Below, in pieces: positions 16,911 through 25,215 of a DNA stretch of 64,000 nucleotides; the stretch's first letter is position 1, and every line of letters starts with the position of its first letter. A model generated the notes under the pieces. It did not search any database. It was not told where the DNA came from and saw only the letters and a list, made by a program, of their open reading frames with translations. The stretch covers positions 2,734,660 through 2,798,659 of the forward strand of contig NZ_CP007441.1 of the NCBI RefSeq assembly GCF_000590475.1, given 5' to 3'. A program made the translations under genes and the position numbers. This DNA comes from Stutzerimonas stutzeri (GTDB taxonomy: Bacteria > Pseudomonadota > Gammaproteobacteria > Pseudomonadales > Pseudomonadaceae).

Positions 16911-17861
16911 ATGCTCAAAGGTCTGGCTATCACTCCGCCGGTACTCGGGCGGATTTCCATTGGTAAGGTCATCGAGAAAAACGGCAAGCGACTACCAGAG
17001 AAGGATGACCAATTCACCATCACGTCCCAGGTGCAGGGTAAGGACGGCTGGCTGCTGCACCCGCTCAATGACGAGCTGCGTCCGGGCAAGGACGACAAGC
17101 TGCGCAGCATCCCGGTACGCCTACTGTTCAACGAGCCGGAGCTGAATCTCCGAGCCGACTACACACTGTTCAACCGGCAGTCCGGACGTCCGGTTTGCGT
17201 CGGCAATGGCGAGACCTGTAAGCGAGTTACCCAAGACGGCATGCAGTCGCTGCCCTGCCCTTCACCGGATGCCTGCCCGCTGGCGAAAGGCGGTGCCTGC
17301 AAGCCCTATGGCCGACTGAATGTGGTCATTGGTGATGAGGATCCGCTGGGCAGCTTTGTGTTTCGCACCACTGGCTTCAATAGCATCCGCACCCTGGCGG
17401 CTCGCCTGCATTACTTCCAGGCCATCTCGGGTAACCGCCTGGCTTGTCTGCCGCTTGAGCTGCGCCTGCGTGGCAAGTCGACACGACAGAGCCATGGCAC
17501 ACCGATCTTCTACACCGACCTGACGGTACGCGGAGGCATGGACATGGCCGAGGCGCTGGTAACAGCCAGTGAACTCGATTCACGGCGCCAGGCTGCAGGA
17601 TTCGATCAAGCTGCTTTGGATGAGGCTGCGCGACGCGGTTTCGGCAACGGAGCCTTTGAAGACAGCGAGGAGGATGTCAGCGCCATCGTTGAAGAGTTCT
17701 ACCCCGAGGGTCAAGCACCTGCTGCAGCAACGACCTCTCCAGTCAATCCCACCAAACCGAGCCTGACTGAAAAGCTCGATGCACAGGCTGCTCGTCAAAC
17801 CCTATCCACAGACCAAAACCAAGGAGGCCGCCATGCGCCTGCACAAGCTGAAAGCCAGTGA
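16911..17861 (+). CDS. Island protein of the 'hydrolase or metal-binding' family
   Basis: ATG 16911 with AGGAGA upstream gives 316 residues. It resembles a conserved protein of pseudomonad islands often annotated as hydrolase or metal-binding; the true function is not known to me. Visible features are an N-terminal all-beta-looking domain (LGRISIGKVIEKNGKRLPEKDDQF), a Cys-rich patch (VCVGNGETCKRV, LPCPSPDACPLAKGGACKPYG, four to six cysteines that could bind metal), and a disordered acidic/Ala-Pro tail from about residue 235. Its position after YqaJ suggests a recombination partner, such as an annealing protein. Its end overlaps the radC start by 29 bases. Confidence 0.65.
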   Translation: MLKGLAITPPVLGRISIGKVIEKNGKRLPEKDDQFTITSQVQGKDGWLLHPLNDELRPGKDDKLRSIPVRLLFNEPELNLRADYTLFNRQSGRPVCVGNGETCKRVTQDGMQSLPCPSPDACPLAKGGACKPYGRLNVVIGDEDPLGSFVFRTTGFNSIRTLAARLHYFQAISGNRLACLPLELRLRGKSTRQSHGTPIFYTDLTVRGGMDMAEALVTASELDSRRQAAGFDQAALDEAARRGFGNGAFEDSEEDVSAIVEEFYPEGQAPAAATTSPVNPTKPSLTEKLDAQAARQTLSTDQNQGGRHAPAQAESQ

Positions 17862-18330
17862 AACGACCGGCACCTACCTGGTCGAGTCCCCGGTGACGGA
17901 AAACGACATCCTGCTGATGGCCAAGCAACTGGCCAGCCTTCGTCTGCGCAAGGGACGTGCCCTGACGTCTCCCAAGGAGGTGTTCAATCACCTGCAGGCG
18001 CTGCTGGCTGATTATGAGCACGAGGTTTTCGCACTGCTCATGCTCGACAGCCGACACCGGGTGATTGCGTTCGAGGAAGTGTTTCGCGGAACCCTGGACG
18101 GAGCCAGCGTCTACCCACGGGAAATCGTGAAGATCGCCTTGGCACACAACGCAGCCGCAATCATCCTGGTGCACAACCACCCCTCAGGTGATCCCGAGCC
18201 CAGCCAGGCGGATCGCAATCTCACCACGAAACTGCAGGACGCACTGAATCTGGTCGGAGTCAGAACGCTCGATCACGTCGTGGTAGGACAGGAGGATTGT
18301 TTGTCGTTGGCTGAGCGCGGCTACCTGTAA
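17833..18330 (+). CDS. radC: RadC-family JAB-domain protein
   Basis: The ATG at 17833 (AAGGAGG upstream) gives 165 residues, the short RadC form without the N-terminal helix-hairpin-helix. The JAB/MPN metal site is complete: Glu in AFEEVF, HNHPSGDPEPSQAD with both histidines and the Asp. Despite the name, these island proteins have no proven DNA-repair role; a metalloprotease-like fold is established. Island RadC copies are very common in tRNA-integrated elements. It overlaps the gene before it and is followed 10 bases later by a small membrane protein. A fragment of a close relative lies outside the island at 9758-9860. Confidence 0.92.
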   Translation: MRLHKLKASETTGTYLVESPVTENDILLMAKQLASLRLRKGRALTSPKEVFNHLQALLADYEHEVFALLMLDSRHRVIAFEEVFRGTLDGASVYPREIVKIALAHNAAAIILVHNHPSGDPEPSQADRNLTTKLQDALNLVGVRTLDHVVVGQEDCLSLAERGYL

Positions 18331-18340
18331 GGAGCTGCCA

Positions 18341-18514
18341 ATGAAACTGCAGTTACGAACTTTTGCCTCGGCATCCATGTTTGCCGGGATCTTGGCCGGT
18401 TGTCTGGCGAAATTGCTGCTGGTGATTCTGATGGTGCGCTTTCCACCATTGCTGATCGCCGTGGTGTTAGCGTGCTGGATCTACCGGGAGCAGAAAGTAA
18501 GAATGAACCCTTGA
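18341..18514 (+). CDS. Small membrane protein downstream of radC
   Basis: A 57-codon frame begins at ATG 18341 with AAGGAG upstream, 10 bases after the radC stop. The product (MKLQLRTFASASMFAGILAG...) has one or two hydrophobic segments (about 12-32 and 36-46, LLLVILMVRFPPLLIAVVLA) and a short basic tail. I do not recognise it. Strong ribosome binding site and tight spacing argue that it is real and part of the radC unit. Function unknown. Confidence 0.6.
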   Translation: MKLQLRTFASASMFAGILAGCLAKLLLVILMVRFPPLLIAVVLACWIYREQKVRMNP

Positions 18515-18611
18515 ACGGTGAGCCAGCGTGGGTAGTCGAAAGACTGCCTGCAATGGCTCTCACCTTTTTCTTTTGCTCTGCTAGCTAACGCTTACCTGCT
18601 GCCTTGTCGAC

Positions 18612-18959
18612 CTCTGCCAACTGCCCTACCCAACCGACGACAGCCGATTGATCATCAAGGCTGTTCAGGCTGGATTGCAGCAGGTCTACAGAGAGGGCTT
18701 CAGCTACGCTAAGGCTCAGGTGATGCTGTTGAATCTGTGTCGCAAGAATGAGTACACGCCGGATCTGTTCGCCCCTGAACAGCCCGTGAAAACCGAGCGA
18801 CTGATGAGCACCCTGGACGCGATCAACAATCGCTGGGGCCGTGGAACACTACAACCAGGACGCATCGCTAAACCAGTCGAGTGGGCTATGCGAAGAGAAT
18901 TGCTCTACCCGGCTTACACCACTCGCTGGTCTGAGTTAATGGTGGCAAAAGCCCGCTAG
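18612..18959 (+). pseudogene. umuC: umuC C-terminal remnant
   Basis: The frame from about 18612 reads CQLPYPTDDSRLIIKA, then GLQQVYREGFSYAKAQVMLL, RLMSTLDAINNRWGRGTLQPG and MRRELLYPAYTTRWSELMVAKAR. This is the C-terminal end (little finger plus DUF4113) of the Y-family polymerase UmuC. The catalytic palm and fingers, about three quarters of the protein, are absent. A TTG at 18648 could start a short peptide but it could not polymerise DNA. A deletion event between radC's neighbour and this fragment probably removed umuD and most of umuC. Confidence 0.85.
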
Positions 18960-19198
18960 AAAACTCATGCGCAGGTCCACCTAGGCGTACAGATCCATTC
19001 AGGACCTATCCCGTGCCTCAATACAGCACACACCACTCGGTCGGGTTCCACCGCATTTCGACTGAAGGTCTGGAAGCGCTGAAAACTTCAGATCTTGGCG
19101 GGTGACACAGTGAAACATATTTCATGTCGCTCAAAACTCATTCCGAGAACACGTCATCAGCACATGTCGTTAGTAGCGACACGTTCAAGGGTTCTGGT
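18960..19198. other. Intergenic region between convergent units
   Basis: About 240 bases lie between the rightward umuC remnant and the leftward HNH gene. I see no terminator-like hairpin and no gene. Confidence 0.4.
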
Positions 19199-20035
19199 TT
19201 ACAAAGCGGCGAACCCGCCCTCACAAAACCAGTCACTTGAAGCGAAGCTTTCGAAGGTCACCGCACGCCACCCATTCAGCCGGGCAGCACGAGCACTTTC
19301 GCTACGGGCTACCAACTCAGCCCTAACGCCACGAGGCCCCTCACCCTGATAAATGCCGGTCAACTGATGACGTATCGATAGAAGTTCATCAGCGGCTTCG
19401 GCGGAGTAAAGATCACCCAAGCCTAGTGCATCGAAATGCACTTGGACACGATTGCATAGCTGTTGAGTCCATTGCGCTGGAGGCTCGACATGAAATCGAA
19501 CCACAGCAGGGGTACCAGGTACAACTTCCCCATGCAGCCACCGTTCATTTTCAATGCAGTCAAAATAAGGGTGCAGCGCCGCTTCATCTGCAGTAGTAGG
19601 GATGCTAGCAAGCTTCGCCTTGTTACAACTGGCACACGCTGGAATTAGGTTCGCAGGGGTTACCGCCAGAACGGGGTAGTGAGCCTTAGGCAAATGATGA
19701 TCAAGTGTATCCACCTTACGCTGGGTACATAGCAAGCATTTGGCAGAAGAATTAAAGATCTCGTCGTAGGCCGCTCTACCCGGCGCTTTCTTACTCGCCA
19801 TCCGCTGGGTGTATACCTTTTCCATTTCCGCCGTGGTGACGCCACCAATAATTGCCTGGCGGACGAACTCATGAAGACGGTTATTACGCGCTTTATCGAT
19901 ATAGTCGGTGGAAGCTGCGGTCACATCCCCTGTGATAGCGGTCAAACGCGCTTTCAAATCCGCATCTCTTACCCGACTGATGCATGTGGTAAAGACGTCG
20001 CCGGCATCCAACTCTGGGCAGTCTACAGAAATCAT
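19199..20035 (-). CDS. HNH endonuclease, PtuB-like partner of the ATPase
   Basis: The 278-residue protein has an HNH nuclease centre with a zinc-binding cysteine box: CLLC (Cys100, Cys103), LDHHLPK (Asp112-His113-His114), then NLIPACASCNKAK (Asn129, Cys134, Cys137). This is the treble-clef type. Its start overlaps the end of the upstream ATPase by four bases, so the two are translationally coupled. An ABC-type ATPase with a coupled HNH nuclease is the composition of the Septu defence system (PtuA/PtuB), also found with some retrons. I therefore expect nucleic-acid cleavage on phage infection. The assignment rests on architecture; I see no reverse transcriptase or retron RNA nearby. Confidence 0.72.
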   Translation of the reverse strand: MISVDCPELDAGDVFTTCISRVRDADLKARLTAITGDVTAASTDYIDKARNNRLHEFVRQAIIGGVTTAEMEKVYTQRMASKKAPGRAAYDEIFNSSAKCLLCTQRKVDTLDHHLPKAHYPVLAVTPANLIPACASCNKAKLASIPTTADEAALHPYFDCIENERWLHGEVVPGTPAVVRFHVEPPAQWTQQLCNRVQVHFDALGLGDLYSAEAADELLSIRHQLTGIYQGEGPRGVRAELVARSESARAARLNGWRAVTFESFASSDWFCEGGFAAL

Positions 20036-21573
20036 GGCTTGCCCCCTCGGTTCAGCACGAGCGCCCGGATCAGCGCCCGAGCCTCGCCACCCAGCTCACC
20101 TTCAAACCTGGCCAGAGCTTGCTCTAACGTATCGCTGCTTTGGACCGACTCCCTCAACAGCCTGTGAAAACCTGCATCGGTTACCTCTAGACCGAAAATC
20201 TCTCGAGTGAGGATTCCCACATTCTCCCCAAACGTTTCAATATCGGGTCTCTCAGCTGCAACAGCGCGTCCGCTTCGTCTTATTTTCCAGACACAGCTTG
20301 CAGGTACCTCCTGAACAACCACTGGTGAGTGAGTAGCGATGATGGCCACACCATTGCGGTTGACCAGCAGGTCAGACAGCGATCTGACAAACGCCGAAAG
20401 CAGCGGGGGATGAAGGTGAGCTTCTGGCTCATCCAGAAGAACGAGTGTGCGCTCCTCCACCGTTTCCACCAGTCTGGTGATGGTGAGCAGTACGATCTTG
20501 TGGCCGGAGCTCAACTTTCCAAACAGCTTGCGGGCCGCGAACCTGATCTCCTTTTCGTCCAGAGTGTCATCTGCCAAGGACGCGACATCGTTGGATTGGA
20601 AAATCGGATCCGTTTCAAGCATCTGCAAGGCACGGCGCCACCTGGAGAGACGTGCGCCTTGAGTACATACCAAAACGCTCGCCCCAAACTCTTCGGATAA
20701 TTTTTCAGGGGATTTGGGTGGAAGTGGGCTTCCATTTTTCGTTTTACCAGGGCGTTTTAACCCAACATAAGCGCAGGGCAATCCGTCTAAGCGATCTTTG
20801 CGGTTAGGCAAAGGCTCGAACGGATCGAAGGCGCTGAAGGTCACAGATACTAGGTTGGCAAACGAGGATTTGTCGTCAGTGACACACTCGAAGATACCGA
20901 CCTGGCTCTCGTCCGGCTCTTTGTCAATTACTGCTCTGGACATGTTGTTGAGCATGTGTGTCTTGCCCACGCCATTTCGGCCGATTAACACATGAATGTT
21001 TGTCGGAGGCATGGAGGCTGGCTTGACCTCAAACGACAATGTGGCCTGGTCAACGCGAGAGCTGCGAACGCTAGGCGTGGTGTAAACGAAGCGGAATTCG
21101 TTAAGCCTGGCGCCCCCGGTAGCTAGACGCCGAAACTGTCCTTCGACCGTTGAGCGTGTGACCGACCTCAAAAGTGAAATGCCGGTGACTTTTTCCTCCA
21201 TCGCCCTGAGGCATCGGTCAGAGTCCAATGCAATATCCCCTAGACCCTGCAGCACTCGGTCACGAATGTTCGGCCCTAGCTTGTTGAGGTTTTCGTAATA
21301 TTCATCGTCTTGCCCAAGCGAGAAAAATCTATCGCCAAGCTGGTCAAACTCATCCCGCAATTCAGGCCGGCGCTGATCCTTTTTCATACCGAACTCGCCA
21401 ATTTTCACGTTGCCGATTCGGTGGCGCACGGCATTTGAATCAAAGACATAAACTATGTACTGGGTATTGAAAGTAAACCAGTCGTCCCAGTTATCCGTCC
21501 AAAGGTATACCTGATCCTTTCCTATTGATGGAAGTGCAGAGCTAGCAGGAAGAACTTTGAAATATCCAGTCAT
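20032..21573 (-). CDS. AAA/ABC-type ATPase, PtuA-like (Septu-like module)
   Basis: This 513-residue ATPase has Walker A GRNGVGKT (residues 198-205), an ABC signature LSSGHK (354-359), Walker B LVLLDEPEAHLHPP (377-390) and a switch histidine in ATHSPVV (414-416). That is the overcoming-lysogenization/RecF-like AAA class used in many defence systems. Unusually, about 190 residues precede Walker A (DQVYLWTDNWDDWFTFNTQY...), with no family I can name; this may sense or bind the partner. The gene has no visible ribosome binding site. It is coupled to the HNH gene and lies 75 bases downstream of the DUF3800 gene. Septu is the best guess; other ATPase-nuclease systems are possible. Confidence 0.72.
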   Translation of the reverse strand: MTGYFKVLPASSALPSIGKDQVYLWTDNWDDWFTFNTQYIVYVFDSNAVRHRIGNVKIGEFGMKKDQRRPELRDEFDQLGDRFFSLGQDDEYYENLNKLGPNIRDRVLQGLGDIALDSDRCLRAMEEKVTGISLLRSVTRSTVEGQFRRLATGGARLNEFRFVYTTPSVRSSRVDQATLSFEVKPASMPPTNIHVLIGRNGVGKTHMLNNMSRAVIDKEPDESQVGIFECVTDDKSSFANLVSVTFSAFDPFEPLPNRKDRLDGLPCAYVGLKRPGKTKNGSPLPPKSPEKLSEEFGASVLVCTQGARLSRWRRALQMLETDPIFQSNDVASLADDTLDEKEIRFAARKLFGKLSSGHKIVLLTITRLVETVEERTLVLLDEPEAHLHPPLLSAFVRSLSDLLVNRNGVAIIATHSPVVVQEVPASCVWKIRRSGRAVAAERPDIETFGENVGILTREIFGLEVTDAGFHRLLRESVQSSDTLEQALARFEGELGGEARALIRALVLNRGGKP

Positions 21574-21648
21574 TTATATCTATCAATTAAATCTTGAGAA
21601 AGTGCCAACTAGATGCGCAAAGCACCAAGATTATTCATACTGGTGGTA

Positions 21649-22812
21649 TTATTCGCGTAAAGCCTCAAGAGAAGACAGCAACTTTTTTAGCTGCGCAAGA
21701 CTCTCTCCTTCCAAAATGTCGTACTCACCTACGCTACTTAGAAGGTATACGTCCCTGGCTTTCTTTACTCGATCTAGAAGCGGCACGACTTGGCTCGCTG
21801 CAAGCTCTAGAAAGTCCTTGATATCAGCATGCACTTTAGGAAATTTATAGCCTTTGGGTGCGCTGGCGATAATGACTTCGGCATCTCGCAACTTCGCGAT
21901 CCCGCTTGACCTGATCTTCTGATCACTAAGGCCGCTGAATCCTCTCTCAACAAGGTGATTAGCAATTTCGGCAGTTGAGACATACTCGTCGCTTATGAAT
22001 TCGCTTCGAAAGCGTAAGTAATCCAAGATGCAGAGTTGAAGCCGCTGATCCTCATCTGGGTTGAAGCCAATCTTCTCAGCAAATCTATCTGCTTGTTTCA
22101 TCGCCGCTTGATGTACCCAATAGTCTAAGTAGGTAGACGTGTCCATTTGAGGCAAAAGCGATTGATACTTAGGTGGCCACTCTAAAATACCTAAAGTGAT
22201 GCCACGCAGGATGGCCTTGTAGGCCTCCTCAGTTTCTGCAGAAGCTTTACCCTCGTAGACCTGAGCAATAGAGCCAGCGAAAAAATCAGCAACTTGAATA
22301 AGTACGTCATCCTTGCTGCTTTTAGTCTGAAATGCTTCTTCGCCAAAAAGATCGTCCACATAGCGTGCTTCGACATAGTCTTTCAGGCTAGCCTGAAATT
22401 CAGGCCCGCCATGTTCATCAACCGTCATTTGCAGGTAATCACAGTGATTAAACAGGCGTTGATATAGCAGCCCATTTACATACTTAATGAACGATTTTTT
22501 GAAACGAAGGCCGCCATCGCGATGCACTCGAGCCTTGTCTACGACCGTGACATAAAGCCTCAGGGGAAGCTCAGCCAGCTCCAGTAGGATTCGCTTGCGA
22601 CGATCTGAGTCCTTGGCTCTCAAGTTACTGGACTTGATTTCGCCAGTTTGGAAGTTACGTGCCCTCACGGCTTCGGCAAGCTCATAAGCCTGTTGCAGAT
22701 CTTTCTCTGCAACAATAACCGAGCAAACAACAAAGAAAGCGGAGCTGCCAGATTTCGACGTATCTAGGTCGTGGTTACCTGACTCATCGACGAATGCGAA
22801 TATCCGTCCCAC
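21649..22812 (-). CDS. DUF3800-domain protein with C-terminal winged-helix region
   Basis: A GTG start (GGAG upstream) gives 387 residues. The N-terminal 220 residues are DUF3800, an RNase H-like fold: the hallmark FVDESGNHD is at residues 7-15 and the second acidic site is in VLIQVADFFAGSIAQVY. A nuclease activity has been suggested for the family but is unproven as far as I know. Residues about 265-320 (VSTAEIANHLVERGFSGLSDQKIRSSGIAKLRDAEVII) look like a winged helix, so it may bind nucleic acid. DUF3800 genes recur in defence islands. It lies between the AlpA regulator and the ATPase-HNH pair in one direction, so it may be part of the same system. Confidence 0.8.
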   Translation of the reverse strand: MGRIFAFVDESGNHDLDTSKSGSSAFFVVCSVIVAEKDLQQAYELAEAVRARNFQTGEIKSSNLRAKDSDRRKRILLELAELPLRLYVTVVDKARVHRDGGLRFKKSFIKYVNGLLYQRLFNHCDYLQMTVDEHGGPEFQASLKDYVEARYVDDLFGEEAFQTKSSKDDVLIQVADFFAGSIAQVYEGKASAETEEAYKAILRGITLGILEWPPKYQSLLPQMDTSTYLDYWVHQAAMKQADRFAEKIGFNPDEDQRLQLCILDYLRFRSEFISDEYVSTAEIANHLVERGFSGLSDQKIRSSGIAKLRDAEVIIASAPKGYKFPKVHADIKDFLELAASQVVPLLDRVKKARDVYLLSSVGEYDILEGESLAQLKKLLSSLEALRE

Positions 22813-22886
22813 TCAATAGCTCCCTGTCCCCAGCTAGCAACACTAATACATCCTGTAAAGCAGGCAAAAGGGCTAGCTTCAGGTTA

Positions 22887-23078
22887 TTAGTGTATCCGTT
22901 GATCACGCAGGGCAATCCTGCCCTTAATCCACTCCTGGACCTCGCTCTCAAGCCAACCAACACTGCGGCCTACCAATGGGACGGGCCTCGGAAACCCGTC
23001 CTCACTGATGAGCTTGTAGATTGTTGATCGAGCAAGGCCGGTCGTCTCGATAACTCCGCTGAGACGGATAATTTTCAT
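22887..23078 (-). CDS. AlpA-family regulator (second copy), coupled to BREX
   Basis: The 63-residue protein is a compact AlpA winged helix: IRLSGVIETTGLARSTIYKLI, then FPRPVPLVGRSVGWLESEVQEWIKGRI. Its ATG comes one base after the brxHI stop, with GGAAGAAG as ribosome binding site inside the end of brxHI. It is therefore almost certainly translated from the BREX message. It could regulate the BREX promoter or the downstream DUF3800 gene; the target is not evident. It is not a recent duplicate of the AlpA at 13744, since the sequences differ widely. Confidence 0.88.
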   Translation of the reverse strand: MKIIRLSGVIETTGLARSTIYKLISEDGFPRPVPLVGRSVGWLESEVQEWIKGRIALRDQRIH

Positions 23079-23079
23079 A

Positions 23080-25191
23080 TCAGGCTTCTTCCTTCACCCA
23101 CAGAACGGCGAGCGAGATTCGACTGAACTGCTTGAAATCACTATCCACGGAGTACCGTTCTCCCAGCTCACGATCAATTTCCTTCTGGCTTAAGCACTCA
23201 GCAAATTTCAGCTCTTGTACAAAGGCTTCATCCAGCAGCACCGCTAAATTATGCGCGTCACCTGCAAGAATCTCTCGAATAGCACGTACCAACGCCTCGG
23301 CTGAATAGACGTGCCGAAAAGTCATGCACTCATTGTCCGCGATGAGCTTATCTGCCTCATCAGCCAGCAGATCCTTCATGGCCGAATTCAGCAGCTTACC
23401 TGCGAAGTTCCACCAAACTGCATTGCCATCGGCATCAAAGATCAGAGTGCTTCTACCCGACTCCATCCATCCGTACTGATCACGGAGATCGGCAAGCAGC
23501 CCTTGAGCCCTGGATGAAAGACCTTCTGGAACGAGATCTGAAATCAACACATCAGCAATCGCACGACACAGCTCATATCTCAGCGGCTGCGCATCACTAA
23601 CCCATTGCGACTTACCGCGTACCTCTGAAGGCTCGACAAAGGCTTTTTTCCGCGGCCAGTCGATATAGGTCGTCTGCCAGCTGCGCCCACCTAGCGTAAG
23701 CAGCGCCGGGCCGTTATCACGGACAGCGAAGGTCAGTTGGTGAACCTCACCTAGCTCCTGCTTACCCCAAAAAACCTTGACCATGGGGGGCGTCGTGAAG
23801 ACCGAAAAGAGCTCCATGAAGTTCTTCTCACCAAACGCCCTCTCGCCGGCCTTGCCAATCCCGATGAGTCCCTCATCAGAGTGCAATATCCCGGCCCCAA
23901 GCATGTAGCTGATAACACCAGCCCGGTCATCGGGCGTGACTCCAGCAAAACCAGGCATGCGCCCCACCCACTGATCGACGTCGGCTGCGATGATGCCTTT
24001 TTGCTGAAGCGCCAATGCCATCGTTTGCTGGGCATAGATGTGCATTGGCCTCGCGGGGGGTTCGATAGGTTCGACATACCCCTTCCGCCATAGCTGCAAC
24101 AATGCCAAAGCGCGAAGAAACGCATCTTCCTTGGTAGCCAGAAACAGACAGTTTCGCGAGCTGCCCGAGCGTCTGCCAGTGCGGCCAATACGCTGCAGGA
24201 ACGAAGCAACCGTGTACGGGGCATCGATCTGAATCACCCGATCGAGGTCGCCCACATCGATACCCAACTCCAACGTCGAAGTAGAAACGATGACGCAGTC
24301 ATTACCTTGGGAGAACGCTTCTTCAGCAGCTCTCCGCTCCTCCAGGCTTAAGGAACTGTGCGAGATGTAGGTGGCAACACCTAGGCAACGCAGCTCAACT
24401 GCAAGCTCCTCAACCTTGGAGCGGCTATCCACGAAGACGAGACGCTTCTCGCCCTTGTGCAATCTTGAAATCACAACTGCTGCGTTCTTCAGCGACCCAA
24501 CCCAATCGACCTGGACGTCAGGAATCACATTGTTCTCAGCAGGAGGGTTGATCACGCTTCTTCGGGCATTACAGCTACCGGCAAGCCAATCGCAGAGCGT
24601 GTCAGGATTACCTACGGTTGCTGAGAGTCCTAAGCGCTGGATCTCTCGGCCTGCTAGAACGCTGATTCGCTCCAGGACAGACAGCAAATGCCAGCCACGG
24701 TCATCACCGGCAAAGGCATGCACCTCATCAATAATCACTGTCCGCACGTTGGCAAAAAGCTGCTGATGATCAACCTTGTTGGAGACCAGCATGACCTCCA
24801 GCGACTCTGGTGTTGTCAGCAGAATGTCCGGTGGCGATGCCACAATCTTGGCCTTACGAGAAGCACTGATATCGCCGTGCCACAGGGCAACGCTTCGCCC
24901 CAGGAGATGCCCGTAATAACTCAAGCGCTGGTCAAGGTTATTGAGCAGCGCCTTGATCGGGCAGATATAGAGAACAGAAAGGCCTTCCCAGCTCTCACTG
25001 AGCATGCGTGAAAACACCGGAAAGCTTGCCGCTTCGGTTTTTCCACCAGCCGTTGGCGCCAGCAGAATCGCGTGCTCGCCATCCAGAACGGGCTGAATGG
25101 TGGCCTCTTGCAAAGGCCGCAAACCGTTCCAACCTAGAGAGTTGACGATGTGGTGCTGCAAGGCAGGGTGGAGCTTGTCGAACTCACTCAT
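23080..25191 (-). CDS. brxHI: BREX type 2 Lhr-like helicase BrxHI
   Basis: The ATG at 25191 (GGAG nine bases before) gives 703 residues. It is a superfamily 2 helicase of the Lhr type. It shows motif I APTAGGKT (about residue 45), a DEVH box (IIDEVHAFAGDDRG), motif III LGLSATVGNP, and the second-domain motifs VSTSTLELGIDVGDLDRVIQ and QRIGRTGRR. An Lhr-like C-terminal region follows. A helicase of this sort after brxD is one of the defining genes of type 2 BREX. Its exact step is not known; DNA unwinding or translocation during restriction of phage DNA is likely. It is 24 bases after brxD and followed at once by alpA. Confidence 0.9.
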   Translation of the reverse strand: MSEFDKLHPALQHHIVNSLGWNGLRPLQEATIQPVLDGEHAILLAPTAGGKTEAASFPVFSRMLSESWEGLSVLYICPIKALLNNLDQRLSYYGHLLGRSVALWHGDISASRKAKIVASPPDILLTTPESLEVMLVSNKVDHQQLFANVRTVIIDEVHAFAGDDRGWHLLSVLERISVLAGREIQRLGLSATVGNPDTLCDWLAGSCNARRSVINPPAENNVIPDVQVDWVGSLKNAAVVISRLHKGEKRLVFVDSRSKVEELAVELRCLGVATYISHSSLSLEERRAAEEAFSQGNDCVIVSTSTLELGIDVGDLDRVIQIDAPYTVASFLQRIGRTGRRSGSSRNCLFLATKEDAFLRALALLQLWRKGYVEPIEPPARPMHIYAQQTMALALQQKGIIAADVDQWVGRMPGFAGVTPDDRAGVISYMLGAGILHSDEGLIGIGKAGERAFGEKNFMELFSVFTTPPMVKVFWGKQELGEVHQLTFAVRDNGPALLTLGGRSWQTTYIDWPRKKAFVEPSEVRGKSQWVSDAQPLRYELCRAIADVLISDLVPEGLSSRAQGLLADLRDQYGWMESGRSTLIFDADGNAVWWNFAGKLLNSAMKDLLADEADKLIADNECMTFRHVYSAEALVRAIREILAGDAHNLAVLLDEAFVQELKFAECLSQKEIDRELGERYSVDSDFKQFSRISLAVLWVKEEA

Positions 25192-25215
25192 GCAGCAAAG
25201 CTCCAATCAGGCAGC

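Noticed and set aside
19199..21573. Retron with PtuA/PtuB effectors
   Set aside because: No reverse transcriptase and no inverted-repeat RNA region were found nearby.
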